Part shown: positions 34,701-47,321 of the stretch, one piece after another
Layout: each line of letters opens with the position of its first letter
How positions within the stretch are numbered: position 1 is the first letter of the stretch
Origin: Paraescarpia echinospica
Lineage: Eukaryota > Annelida > Polychaeta > Sabellida > Siboglinidae
Direction: 5' to 3'
Length of the DNA stretch: 64,000 nt
Assembly (NCBI GenBank): GCA_020002185.1
Contig: CM034531.1
Location: forward strand, 84,256,183-84,320,182
Notes under the pieces: model-generated
Told to the model about the DNA's origin: nothing
What the model saw: the letters and a program-made list of their open reading frames with translations, nothing else
Databases searched by the model: none
Position numbers and translations under genes: made by a program

Positions 34701-35394
34701 TTGTGACCTTGCCAGTACAAGCTGCCCATCGTTGCACCCAAGTGAACAGTGCAAGTTTGTAACCTTGCCAGTACAAGCTGCCCATCGTTGCACCCAAGTG
34801 AACAGTGCAAGTTTGTAACCTTGCCATTACAAGCTGCCCATCGTTGCACCCAAGTGAACAGTGCAAGTTTGTAACCTTGCCAGTACAAGCTGCCCATCGT
34901 TGCACCCAAGTGAACAGTGCAAGTTTGTAACCTTGCCAGTACAAGCTGCCCATCGTTGCAAGTTTGTAACCTTGCCAGTACAAGTGAACAAGTGAACAGT
35001 GCAAGTTTGTAACCTTGCCAGTACAAGCTGCCCATCGTTGCACCCAAGTGAACAGTGCAAGTTTGTAACCTTGCCAGTACAAGCTGCCCATCGTTGCACC
35101 CAAGTGAACAGTGCAAGTTTGTAACCTTGCCAGTACAAGCTGCCCATCGTTGCACCCAAGTGAACAGTGCAAGTTTGTAACCTTGCCAGTACAAGCTGCC
35201 CATCGTTGCACCCAAGTGAACAGTGCAAGTTTGTAACCTTGCCAGTACAAGCTGCCCATCGTTGCACCCAAGTGAACAGTGCAAGTTTGTAACCTTGCCA
35301 GTACAAGCTGCCCATCGTTGCACCCAAGTGAACAGTGCAAGTTTGTAACCTTGCCAGTACAAGCTGCCCATCGTTGCACCCAAGTGAACAGTGC
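31795..35394. repeat. 56-bp minisatellite, ~64 copies (3.6 kb)
   Basis: Each unit is GTGCAAGTTTGTAACCTTGC, then CAGTACAAGCTGCCCATCG, then TTGCACCCAAGTGAACA. It forms three blocks. The left block (to about 33180) is mixed and has truncated units (near 31900, 32510-32560 and 32900-33040). The middle block (about 33180-34560) is dominated by ACACAAGCGAACA. The right block (about 34560-35390) is highly homogeneous with CACCCAAGTGAACA and CAGTACAAG. A scrambled pair of units lies at about 34955-35000. Since 56 is not a multiple of three and all frames are free of stops on the minus strand, very long frames appear (487 codons). They are not regarded as genes. Confidence 0.97.
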
Positions 35395-35516
35395 TTGCCA
35401 ACAGCAATGCTTTCCACAGCAAAAAACCAGGAGCAAATTCCAGCCCCTGATAAGCTGTGTGTGGAAAGATGGAACCCATCGCCAGGGCAATGGGGCATGA
35501 AAACCGTCTGACTCAC

Positions 35517-35562
35517 ACACACGCACGCACGCAAGCAGGCACGCATGCACGCACGCACACAA
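35517..35562. repeat. CA/CGCA microsatellite
   Basis: (CACG)n and (GCAC)n mixed tract, alternating purine-pyrimidine. Confidence 0.9.
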
Positions 35563-36685
35563 TATTAAGGACATGTTGTTGTCTAAGTTGTTGCTACTAT
35601 ACAAAATATATGAATGGTACAGGATCTGTTTACTCTAAGTTTAACGATAAATTTGAAAAAGGTTACTGTATTTGCAGATACTTTATGAACTTGACTGGAT
35701 TTGTTTACTCCCAGATAACCCAGCTGTGCTGAAAGAGCTGCCAAAGGCCCAACGGAGAAGTACAATCAAAGTTATTAAGTTGGAAAGGTTATTGCCCCAG
35801 GAGTTTTCGTTGGAATGGTGACCATGAAAAATAACACAGAAAGAACAGGAATGGCAGCCATATTGAATGAGGATTCCCAATGTTTTTATGAAGAAATTGT
35901 TGTTCTGAGCATGTAATTAACTTGTAATGACGTTTACAATAGTACAACATAAACTGTTCCATTGCTATCAATTAATTACCACAATTTGAATAATTAATGG
36001 AATAATTTGCATAAAACAAAGTGTAAAATCCCAATTTTTTAACACATATTTTTCCAAAAGCACATCATTAATATTAGAAGCTTAGTAAAATAGTACAACA
36101 CAAACATTTTCATTTTAACTCACTTAATTGCTATAATTTGCATAATTGATTATGTAATTATCATAAAACAAAATGGCAGACATAGTATATGTGGAATCCC
36201 CATTTGTGTTATACAATTTTTCAAAAGCATTAACATTTAACGTTTAGTGTTTAATTACTATATAATTAGATGTCACTTAATTCCCACTTTGCATAATTAA
36301 TGTCTATACTAGTTATACTTTGCCATATGAATTGCAGAAAGGGTCCATGAGAGATACCTGCATTTAAAAACAAAGAATAATTGCACCAACAACTCAAATT
36401 ATATTGTTAGTCTCTGTTATTACAATAGCTATATAAACGTAGGAATATATAATTATTAATTAATTAATAAATAATTACACACCAATAATATAATTATGGC
36501 AATAACTGAATATTATAATGGTGGAAATACCCATCTTAAACTGGATAATTACTACTATTAGTAAGCAAAAAACAAATGTAATAAGTTCTTATTTTATATT
36601 TCAGAGTAAGGTTGAAATACAGGTTCCTGAATTTCAAGATTAAAATCAATTATTAAATGTAACCAGTGTACTGTGAATATGGTTC
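35563..36685. other. AT-rich non-coding
   Basis: Strongly AT-rich, with repeated TAATTA/TTTGCATAATT motifs between 35980 and 36500. No gene was seen. Confidence 0.45.
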
Positions 36686-36716
36686 TGGCACCTAGCTGCA
36701 TAACAGCTAGGTGCCA
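36686..36716. other. Perfect 13-bp inverted repeat (hairpin)
   Basis: TGGCACCTAGCTG and CAGCTAGGTGCCA are exact reverse complements separated by CATAA. The stem is 13 bp and the loop 5 nt. Function unknown. Confidence 0.9.
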
Positions 36717-38769
36717 AATCCGCCTAGCAGACAACCAGCGACATGTGGATGTTACCAAGCAGCTATTCTATTTTAGCACAGCATCACCCGCTGCAGTGGC
36801 ATTCTCAAAAGCCGAACAAATAGGTCACATAAAATACGATTTCCGCACTTGTAAACCTTTTTCAAATGTCACATAACATATATCATCTGAACAGTGTGAA
36901 ACTGACATGTAGGTGTGAATATATACAAACTTGAATTTTAGGTGATAACATTATCAAAAATTCATGTTTACACGATAATTTGACATAACTCTCGTTACGT
37001 TTACCACAGAAACTTTGTGCAACGTCTGCAATAAAAACGAACACGTCTTCTAATTGGCTGAACAGATCTCATGACGATCCAAATAGGTTTACAAGTGTGA
37101 GTTTTCAATTTACCACGACCTGTTTTTGCGAAAACTGTATCGTCGCATAGTGCCATCAGCATGACATTTTTAGCGAGCATCATCGCTAAATAACGAACGA
37201 TAAGTTCGTGAAATAAAGGAATACTTTTAAAAACTTTATACCATTGTAAAGAACATTATCTTATCGTTCCAGTGATATTAAATATGTCTTATTTAACTCC
37301 AACTGAATGATGTAAGGGCTGCGTGACCAGTGGCCTGTCGTAATTTAGCATCAGAACTGGCCAGATCCAACAGCCACGGCGACCACTGTTGTAATGCTAC
37401 TAGTGTCTCTTTAGTGACCTGTAGAAGAATGTTTACTCAAACTGTTTGACACGCCGGGGTCATGTCCTCACCCAAGGAGACTGCTTCAATGTGTGTGGAC
37501 CAGGCACATGTTGTCAATGACAGCCACTAGGACGCAGTTACAAAGTGACACTTGCTGATCCAACAATAGTTTATCCTCAGTGCTGCCTAAGTTTAGACCT
37601 GCAGACTTGCACCCATCAGTGAGGGTTACTGGGCGCATAAAATATTTACCAACCTTATCTAGTGGACAGAACAGAGGTTTGTAAAAAGAACCAAACTTTT
37701 TGTGCACGGCACTTTCCACTGTACAACAATGTGCCAAGGTTTATGTGGTCATTTCATACATTTTGTTTGGTCCAAATGATATTCATTATTTCATATGACT
37801 GGCGCAATGCCAGCTGCAATGTATGACAGCGGTATAAAGTAATAACTGAATAGATACAAACTAGTATATATGAAGTCACGTCCAACTAGCGGACATAAAT
37901 TAGGTGTGAATCTGTGCTAACTGTGATGTATGTAGACTGAATATTACACCATACGTCCTACCAATTGTTAAAACTACTAAAACATTTTTATAGTAACCCA
38001 TTATCTTGTGCAAACTACAATTTGCAAGTGATTACTACGTTTGTCGATACTGGAATCCTTACTTATATTTTGGGAAATTATATCCAACTATTTTTGGATC
38101 CCATTTTCAATAAAGTAACTGCAGTAAACTAGAAAAAATATGCTCTCATAAAAGAGAATTGTTGCTGTTAAACACACCAACACAAATATTCTGCTGACAA
38201 CCAAGGACAAATGCAAGTGGAATTATGTCGTCCTACAAAGGGTCAAACAATACATAAGTGATGTCACTGCAGCCTTTTTGTATGTTTTATTGCTTGAGAA
38301 CAAAGTGTCCAATGGAGGTGTTTACGTGATTTGATGAAGTCACGTCAGGTTCGGGCCTTCACATTAAGGTTTTATATCAGATTTGTTGAAAAGTTACTGG
38401 CCTGCCCAAAAAAGTTACTGGCCGGATTTAAAAAAAAATTAAAAATTTGATACAGAGATGCCTGTTGGTTGCTTCACAAGAAGTCCACAAAGTCAAAGGT
38501 TCGCTTGGAGCGACGTCACACTGACTTTTCCGAATTCTTATTTGTGCACATCGTTTACGAAATTAAGATAGCAACTATAAGAAATGATAACGCAAAGTTA
38601 AATGAAGATTTTAATCGTGGTATCACTCTGCAATTAATGCAAATTCTGAGATGTCACCGACTTATTTTCAGCTCAAGGCTTGATACTTTAGCTGGCTGTC
38701 CTCAGCACATCAAATTTCAAAATTATTTCTTGGTTTTGGCTGTTCCTGAAGCTCAATGCTAAGGCAGGT
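36717..38769. other. Unassigned intergenic sequence
   Basis: No supported gene. Small frames at 37486-37737 (minus, 83 codons) and 38469-38762 (plus, 97 codons) have no recognised motif. A short direct repeat AAAAGTTACTGGCC occurs at about 38390 and 38411. Confidence 0.4.
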
Positions 38770-40531
38770 ATTTAACAAGATTGCCACCCAGAGAATTAAT
38801 TCTAGGTGGCAGGTGGACAAGGAAGCCCTTTGGCTTATCGAGAGTCCGACCCTTTTATCTATGTCTGAGGTATGTGTCGATTTTATTTTTAAACATATTC
38901 ACGCTACTAGCACCCACACAATCAGCAGATAATCTGTCCCATTCATTTACAGTCCTTTGTGAAAATGAAAACTTTCTTATATCTAATCTACTCTGCTCCT
39001 TTGCTGACGTAACTTCATGTCCTCTAGTCCTTCTATCTTTCTTAACTGAGAAATAAATATTTCTATCAATATTTTCATAACCATTCAATATTTTAAACAC
39101 TTCTATCTGATCTCCTCTCAATCTCCTGGTCTCTAGTGTTGTTAAACCGCATTTTTTAGGCGTATTTCGTAACTAAGATCCCTTAGTTTTGGTAACATTT
39201 TAGTTGCTCTCCTCTGCACTCTTTCTAGCATATCTATGTCCTTCCTGCAATATGGCTTCCACGCTTTAATACAATATTCTAAATGAGGCCAAACTATTGT
39301 TTTGTACAGCGGTATTATTAGCTCTTTTTCCTTAGACATTATGTTTCGCCTAATTAATCCAAGGATTTGATATCCCTTTGAAGCTGCAATTCCGCACTGC
39401 TCTGAAACCTTCATATCAGCACTAATGGTTAACCCTAAGTCCTTTTCTTTTACAGTAGTACTTAGTACAGTATCCCCCATTGTATATTCTACCTCTTCGT
39501 TCCCATGTCCTGTGTGGAGGCATTTACATTTCCCAAAATTGAACAGCATTTGCCATTTTTCAGACCATTTGATCAACCTGTCAAGATCATCTTGTAAATG
39601 CTGTCTATCTCCATCACTTTTAATCCTTCTAAACACTTTTGTATCATCCGCAAATTTCAACACCTTGCTTGTTATTTCATCTTCCAAATCGTTTATATAT
39701 ATTAAGAATAATATAGGTCCTAATACTGATCTCTGTGGTACCCCACTCAATACCGATTTCCAGTTTGAAGCCTCCCCATCAACTACTACACGTTGTCTTC
39801 TGTCAATCAGCCATTGTTCTATCCAGTTTATTATACCATTTCCTATGCCATGGGCCTTTAGTTTAAGCAGTAATCTTTGATGTGGTACTTTGTCGAAAGC
39901 TTTTTGAAAATCTAAGTAGACGATATCTACTGGTGATCCCTCATCTACCCACTTAGTGATGTCTTCCAAAAAACATAACATATTTGTTAAGCATGACTTC
40001 GCTTTAAAAAAACCATGTTGAGATGGGTTTATCAAGTTTTGTTTAACAAGAAAATCTACCATGTGGTCTTTAATTAGTCTTTCTAATAATTTGCAAATCA
40101 CTGATGTTAAACTCACTGGTCCATAGTTCTCTGACTTGTTTCTCGAACCTTTTTTAAATAACGGTATAATGTTTGCCTCTTTCCATTGTAAAGGAACCAC
40201 TCCCTCTTCTAATGACAAATTGAAAACTGTTGCAAGCGGTACGCTAATTTGTTCTACAGTTTCCAATAGTAGTTTGGGTGGAATCCCATCCACTCCAGGT
40301 GATTTATTATCCTTCATATCCCTTATTTTTTTAGCTACCATTTCCGGGGTTACAATTAATTGTCCTAAATAGTCTGAATCTGCCCCCTTGAACTTAGCCT
40401 CTGGTACTGGCAGTGAACTAATATCTTCTCTGGTAAACACTGAACTAAAGTACTCATTCAGGTCTTCTGTATTTAGAATCCCTCTGATATTATATTTCCA
40501 GCACTATCTTCTAGAGGACCGACCTTATCTT
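38770..40531 (-). mobile_element. CR1-type LINE copy 1, 5'-truncated
   Basis: The 3' part of ORF2 is on the minus strand. The longest uninterrupted stretch (40440-39142, 432 codons) covers the reverse transcriptase: MKDNKSPGVDGIPPKLL, PVSLTSVICKLLERL, YLDFQKAFDKVPHQRL, GVPQRSVLGP and FADDTK with the catalytic Asp pair. A frameshift near 39150 precedes the C-terminal tail (NVFKN-like SSVNMFKNKIDTYL). The GVPQG motif is changed to GVPQR. The 3' end matches the other copies down to AACAAGATTGCC, followed by the terminal TTGTTAAAT. The 5' end stops in the region just upstream of the RT. It is inactive. Confidence 0.9.
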
Positions 40532-41234
40532 GCCAGGATCAGGCACATTATACCATGATAAATGTGCATCTGAACACCGATACCATGTTATCATTACGAA
40601 TGGCGGTGACCGATGCTGATGTAAACAACCAGTGGTGTGCAACCATGTGAATGCTGTCCAGAGTCCTTGCTCTCGTTCTGCCCAAGGCACAGCTGTAGCA
40701 CAAGATCCACTGCTGCAGCCATGGACTTTAGCAATGCTATCAACTGTTTGACAGTATAACAAATTTCCTTGATGCCTTTCCATTATGGAATATTATAGGC
40801 ACTAGCGTTTTATCATGCAGACAGTTGAGACTGCCTGCCATCCTTTGCCAAAGACCCCCTTATTGGGTGAATAATTAATTACCCCCCCATGCCATTCGCC
40901 AATCATGCGGGCAGATACAAATAAGTTTGGCAGTGCAGTGCATACATGTCATTGTATATTTAATTAGTTATAACCAAAATGTAACAAAACAGACATTGAT
41001 TTAAATATAAAATAAAAAGATTAATTTTATTAAATTAAATAGTCCTATTTTTCTAGGTAGGTTCAGGTTACCGGAAACACGATGGTGGTCAATCGGATTG
41101 AAACCAGTGGCAGACGGGCCAATAAAATATGAAAACTGGTGGTCCGAAGTAGCCTGACAGCCTCAAAAATGGCGAAGGGCCAGCAGGCCAGTGTTAATGT
41201 CGAGGCCTGAGGTTGTTGTGTGGTTAGACTATGA
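40532..41234. other. Unassigned spacer between LINE copies
   Basis: No gene supported. An AT-rich stretch lies at 40955-41040. Confidence 0.4.
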
Positions 41235-43620
41235 TGTCAGGTGGACAAAGAAGCCTTTTCGCTTATCGGGAGTCCAACCATTTTTATTTACATGTATCAC
41301 GCCCTTTTGAGGTACGTGTCGATTTTTATTTTAAACATATTCATGCTACTAGCACCTGCAATCAGCAGATAATCTGTTCCATTCATTTGGTCCTTTATGA
41401 AAATTATAACTTTCTTATATCTAATCTACACTGCTCCTTTACTAATGTAACTTCATGTGCTCTAGTCCTTTCATTTTTTTTAACTGAGAAAAAAATATTT
41501 CTATCAATATTTTCATAACCATTGAATAGTTTAAACAATTCTATCTGATCTTCTCTCAATCTCCTGGTCTTTAATGTTGTTAAACCACATTCTTTTAGGC
41601 GAATTTCATAACTAAGATTCCTCAGTTTTTGTATCATTTTAGTCGCTCTCCTCTGTATTCTTTCTGGCATATCTATGTCCTTCCTGCAGTATGGCCTCCA
41701 CGCTTGTATACAACATTCTAAATGAGACCTAACTATTGTTTTATACAGCAATAGTTCTTTTTCCTTAAATGCTATATTTTGCATAATTAATCCAAGGATT
41801 TGATTTCTGTTTGAAGCTGCAATTATGCACTGCTCTGAAACCTTCATATCAGCACTAATGGTTAACCCTACAGTAGTACTTTGTATAGTACCCCCCATTG
41901 TATATTCTACATCTTTGTTCCCATGTCCTGTGTGGAGACATTTACATTTCCTAAACTTGAACATTTGCCACTTTTCAGACCATTTAATCAACCTGTCAAG
42001 ATCTTGTAAATGCTGTCTATCTCCATCATTTTTAATCCTTCTAAACACTTTTGTATCATCTGCAAATTTCAACACCTTGCTAGCTATATCATCGTCCAAA
42101 TCGTTTATATACATTAAGAATAATATAGGTCCCAGTACTGATGCCTGTGGTGCCCCACTCAACACTGATTTCCAGTTTGAAGCCTCCCCATCAACTACTA
42201 CCCATTGTCTTCTGTCAACTATCCCCTACGGCATGGGCCTTTAGTTTAAGCAGCAATCTTTGATATAGCAGCTTGTCGAAACCTTTCTGAAAATCTAAGT
42301 AGATGATATCTACTGGTGATCCCTCATCTACCCACTTAGTGATATCTTCCAAAAAACATAACATATTTGTTAAGCATGACCTCGCTTTTACTTTAAGAAA
42401 CTCATGTTGAGATGGGATTATCAAGTTATATTTAATAACATCCACCATGTGATCTTTAATCAGTGTTTCTAATAATTTACAAAATCACCGATGTTAAACT
42501 CACTGGTCTGTAGTTCTCTTGATTTGTTTCTCGAACTGTTTTTAAATAACGGTATAATGTTTGCTTCTTTCCATTCTAAAGGAACCACTCCCTCTTCTAA
42601 TGACAAGTTGAAATCTGTTACAAACGGTATGCCGATTTGTTCTACAATTTCCAATAGTAGTTTGGGCAGAATCCAATCCACTCCAGGTGATTTATTATCC
42701 TTCATAGCCCTTATTTAATTTTTTATTTCAGTTGTAACTTGGTTAAGTGCGTCTTTATAAGTGTTGTAGTCTTCAACATTTCCAGTACATCTGTATGACT
42801 TCCACATCATTTGTTTGTATTTAATTTTTCTAATGGCTTCTTTCGATAAGTGTTTCTTTCTGGACGGTTTCCCTTGTATTTTCAAGGGGACAAATTTATC
42901 GACAATGCATTCAATTTCACTCTTTAATATATTCCAACATACTGTTGCCGTCTTATTTTTTCAGTGTGTTAGTCCAGTCTATCTTTGCTAGATATTTCCT
43001 CATGTCCTTATATCTTCCTTTGTAGAAATTTCTCATGTACTGCTTTTTACTATTCCTTTCTGATTTTACTTTGAAGGTAAATGTATTTGGTTGTGATCAT
43101 TACTCCCAAGTGGCTGACCTATCTTGAAATTGTCAACTAATACATTCTGTGAGGACAAAACTATGTCTAACACATTCTCATCCCTGGTTGGTTCTAGTAC
43201 ATGTTGAGAAAAGAAACTATCTTGTACTAGAACTAAAAACTTGTGGTCCTCACTCCCCGTACTCTGTAGAGATTTCCATTGTATATGACCATGGTTAAAA
43301 TAGCCCATAATAACAATCCCGTTTGCTCACTTCCCTTATAGCATTTTGTACTTTTTCATTCTCTCCTATGCTTATGTTTGGACTTCGATAAACTAACCCC
43401 ACCGTTAACGTTGAGTTTCTTGTAACTATGTCACGCCAAACTGTTTCTTCGCAATCTGCTTCTCTTTCTAATTTTATTTCATAAGCCTGGATAGATTCTT
43501 TAATATATGAAATAACTCCACCTTCCCTTCTTCCTATTCTAGCTTTCTTAAACATTACATAGCCTGTCCATCCCAATTCAGCATCTGATATATAGGTGGT
43601 GGCCCATGATTCGGTTATCG
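41235..43620 (-). mobile_element. CR1-type LINE copy 2, 3' part
   Basis: The same family as copy 1 on the minus strand. C-terminal and RT pieces (42165-41404 with GAPQASVLGP and FADDTK; 42448-42215; 42705-42469) are broken by frameshifts and stops. At about 42717 roughly 300 bp between endonuclease and RT are missing compared with copy 3. The endonuclease part continues to about 43620 (GYFNHGHIQW, DIVLSS, NDHNQIHLP, GVISYIKESIQ). At 43620 homology stops abruptly in the middle of the endonuclease N-terminus and resumes with ORF1 at about 44380. Confidence 0.88.
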
Positions 43621-44379
43621 TAAATTTCCGTGTATAATATGCATTTTTTCCCCTTCACTTTTGACTCAAAAGTACATGGTGCTAAGGCTAAAAAAAAAAT
43701 TCTCTTACCAATTTATCAATGTTTGCAGACCAGGACAACGCTGCTGGAAAACTATAAATATTATCAAAGTCGGCGTTATGTCACAATCACGTAAACCACC
43801 GCAGCAACGCATACGAAAGGCAAGAATCACACTCCCGTAACCGCCTCTCTAGCCCTAAACTAGCAGTGAGAAATAACAAAGACGAGAGTCCGGATGTCTG
43901 ACATCGCGAATAACACCAATGAGCGGGAAGCATGAAACCGGGAATAGCCTCGATTATCCAGACGCCGTGAGGTGGCAGCATTCGTTTGGCCCAACACGAC
44001 AGCCTGGATTATTAAGCTCCTGCCAATGTTACCGGTAGGGGACTTTACTCCAGATTCGGGTAGAGACGATGATTGGCTCTCAGGCCAACTATGAAATAAC
44101 AAATTAAATAAGGATACACTTTTATCAGATAATACTATACTATAACAACTATTCAACATTAAACTTACATTGAAACATGTCACACACAAAATAAACTGAC
44201 ATTAATTTGTTTGTAGTTTAGTGCCTTTTAATCATGTGCATGCATATTCACTAGGTGGCAGCTCTCATGGCTGTCAACAAGTGGGCAGTCAAAACATGAC
44301 TCTGAGCCAGATTATCTTCCTGGCAAAGTCACGCAGCCAGGCGAGAGTCAGTTAAGTGACACTAAACAGATTGCAGCAG
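43621..44379. other. Foreign segment within CR1 copy 2
   Basis: About 760 bp replace the ORF1/ORF2 junction of the LINE. No recognised motif and no clear inverted termini or target duplication were seen. It may be a deletion-plus-insertion or an unrelated repeat. Confidence 0.5.
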
Positions 44380-45012
44380 GTTCTCTGAGAAAACTGCTGC
44401 CCCCTTTCCACTAAGATGGAGATCACCTCTCATGTACACATCTTCCCTCCCAACAAAGTATCCCCATAAATCCATGAATCCCATCCCGTCTTCTTCTCAC
44501 ATCTGCTCAACTAATGCGTTGACCATCATCCTCTTGCAGTTTCTATATGTTGCCCCCCCCCCTTCCTCCCATTACTGACAAAATGCCTGAGAGAATAATC
44601 TGTTCAACTCTTGTCTTCTTTAACTTCCTCACTAACTGTCTGTACTTCTGTACTATCCCATTTGTTCCCTCCCTGTCAGCATTATTTGTCCCTATGTATA
44701 CTAGTATAGACCCTCCCTTGCCATGCCCCAATACCCTCTCTACCCTTTCAGTCACATGTTCTATCCTAGCCACCCCCGGTAAACAAACAAAGACATCCTC
44801 CCCCTCGCTTAGTGTCTGATCTGTTTTTCTCAGAATAGATTCGCCAGTGAACACCCTCTCTTTTCTCATTAACCCCTCAATCACTGCCTCAGAGTAGCTC
44901 CTTCTCCGGTTTGCATCTGTCTGGTTGTAGTCTTGTTTCCGTCTTCTGCTCTCCTGTCACATTCTCTTCCATTCCATTCTTTCCTGTTGCGTTTTCTCTT
45001 GTCACCTTTCCA
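44380..45012 (-). pseudogene. CR1 ORF1 fragment with SGNH esterase (copy 2)
   Basis: The minus strand encodes VFTGESILRKTDQTL, where the GDS nucleophile block has become GES. It then encodes ARIEHVTERVERVLGHG and VYIGTNNADREG, matching ORF1 of copy 4. The 3' part of ORF1 (about 44380-44540) is present but out of frame. Upstream basic repeats end near 45010. It is not functional as a whole. Confidence 0.85.
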
Positions 45013-45014
45013 CG

Positions 45015-47000
45015 AGTCTGGGCATTTCACACGCATAGCGCTTTATATAAAACTAAAATATAAATAGTAAAAATTAAACAAATTTAAAGATAAAACTAAA
45101 AACAATTAAGATAATAATGCTGTGTAAACATCAATAGATTAAAAAGAAAACAATTCTCATGGTAAAGTATGTAGTTAAAATGTTCTTTCGCCTGTTAAGA
45201 AGATCAAGATAAAAATATTAATAACTTAGAATAAAAATGTTTCTGTGGTCTTTCAAGCAGAATACGCCGTAATGAAAAGGTAAGTTTTTAAGGCTGCCTT
45301 GAAGGATTGCAGGGAGGTTTTGGAAGTAACAGTAGTTGGTAGATTATTCCATACTGTAGCGGCAGCGTGAATGAATGCGCATTCACCAGCTTTGGTTCGG
45401 GCTCTCGCAACGACAAGATTATTACTCTCAGCAGAACGAAGATATCTGGCTGGTTTATAAGCTGACACAAGTGACTGCATATATGGTGGCAATAGTTCAG
45501 CATTTAACGCCTTATATGTAAGTTCTGCTATTTTGTAGGTAATGCATTGCTGGACAGGCAGCCAGTGGAGTTGGCGCAGTAGTGATAACGCATTGTCGCA
45601 TCGCGCACGCCGAGTTATTAGACGAACAGCAGCATTCTGCAGTCGCTGCAGCCTGCCGATGTTCTGCCAAACAGAAGCGAATTGCAATAATCTAAGCGTG
45701 ATGTTATCATTGCATTTACAACACGTTCTGCTGTCGACTGTGGCAGGTAATGGTGAATTTGGCCGGTGTAACGTAAATGCAGTGAACAGGTACTAATGGT
45801 ACGAGAAACCTGCACCGTCATATCAAGATGTTTATCTAAGTAGACACCAAGATCTCTCACACATTCCGCGGCATATATGACTTCAGATCCAACGCGCACA
45901 TGCAGTCCAGCAACCAAATCAGATGCCAACCTAGGTACAACCGGTAGAACCTCGGTTTTTGCATCATTCATCAGCAAGTAGTTGAACGTCATCCATGATT
46001 TGATGTCGTCGATGCACTGCTCGACACGATGCACAGCAGTAGTAAGAGAAATGACATTCAAGTCAAAATGACATAACAATTGTAAATCATCGGCATAATG
46101 GTGATACTTCAAATTATGGTTACGAATTATGTCACCGATCGGCTGCACATATAAAGAAAACAGCAGTGGACCTAGCACTGATCCTTGCGGTACACCGATG
46201 TGCAGTCGTTTCTCTTGAAATTGCGCTACCGACAACAACACTTTGCCTGCGATCGCAAAGGTACGACTCAACCCAGCGTAATACAACTCCGGCGAGGCCA
46301 TAGCGCCGGTGTACACGATTGAGAAGTATTGTGTGGTCGATCGTATCGAACGCAGCGCTTAGGTCAATGAGCGTGACGCCAGTGCCTTGTCTACGGTCAA
46401 GGGCCGTCCTAATTTCTTTAACCACACAAAGTACGGCGGTCTCCGTTGAATGGTGTCGTTTGTATGCAGACTAAAGAGGGTCAGTCAGTGCTTGATTGAC
46501 CAAGTGAATGTTCAATCTGGTGGCCACCACCTTTTCAATTATTTTTGAGACTTGCGATAGATGGCTGACTGGGCGGTAGTTGCTTATCGCGTCTTTGCAC
46601 AGAGATGGTTTCTTTAACAATGGGTGCACAAGAGCACGCTTCAATTCGAGCGGCATTTCTCCTTCCGTTAGGTACGCGTTTGTTATACTGGCAGCAGTGA
46701 TAGCAAGTGTGTCAATGTTCTGCTTTACATGATCAGAGGACAGAGGATCAAGTGTAGACGTTTTACACTTCGCTCTGATGATAGATGTTACTTCACAAAC
46801 TGTTGTTGGTGTGAAACTGACAATCGGCGACACGTAGCAATGCAAGCACAGTGACAGTGTACCAAGCTCCATGCTGTTCCGTCGCGACCTGTTGATGGAG
46901 ACTCGTCTGCACTATACCGATCTTTCTTCAACAAAAAAGGACACTGCTATTCTGACAAAGATAGTCTGTAGCGCACAAATGTTGGCACACAGAAAAAGGG
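45015..47000 (-). mobile_element. L2-type LINE, 5'-truncated
   Basis: Minus-strand frames 46872-46471, 46425-46132, 46316-45618 and 45687-45253 overlap with frameshifts. In order they carry [82 protein letters not shown] (catalytic), [48 protein letters not shown] and the final VWNNLPTTV..SLQSFKAALKTYLF. These are characteristic of the L2/CR1 group and clearly distinct from the CR1 family nearby. The 3' end (about 45025-45050) has TATATAAAGCGCTATGCGTG. A stop at 46470 and two or more frameshifts show it is inactive. Confidence 0.88.
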
Positions 47001-47320
47001 AAGAAGAGTGCCCAGCGACTTCTAACACCACTGCAAGTTCATTTGTCGTCACACTTTCATGTTCTTGCATGCAATTTCTAAGGACAAGTTGACTGCTCTA
47101 TCGTTTAAATGGAGTCAGTCCTAGGGTCCATAAACTGACAAAAGAAGCTCCCTAAGAATGCTAGTACCTTTGTTGAAACAAAACATGTGGTATCATTCAT
47201 CATGAACTATTCAGAGACGCATGCCAAGTCTTTACCAGGTCGTGTATCTGGATTTACGAGGGACGACCTGAAGTTACTACCATCTAGCTGCTCAAAGAAG
47301 ATTGTGTATGATAACTATGT
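47001..47320. other. Spacer between LINEs
   Basis: No feature identified. Confidence 0.3.
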
Positions 47321-47321
47321 T

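Noticed and set aside
31795..35394. Centromeric satellite
   Set aside because: A 3.6-kb array of 56-bp units within ordinary interspersed sequence is minisatellite scale. Nothing shows centromere function.
34141..35604. 487-codon minus-strand frame (and overlapping 352- and 243-codon frames) in the 56-bp array
   Set aside because: All three frames of the unit are free of stops on this strand, so long frames are automatic. There is no start context, domain or non-repeat portion.
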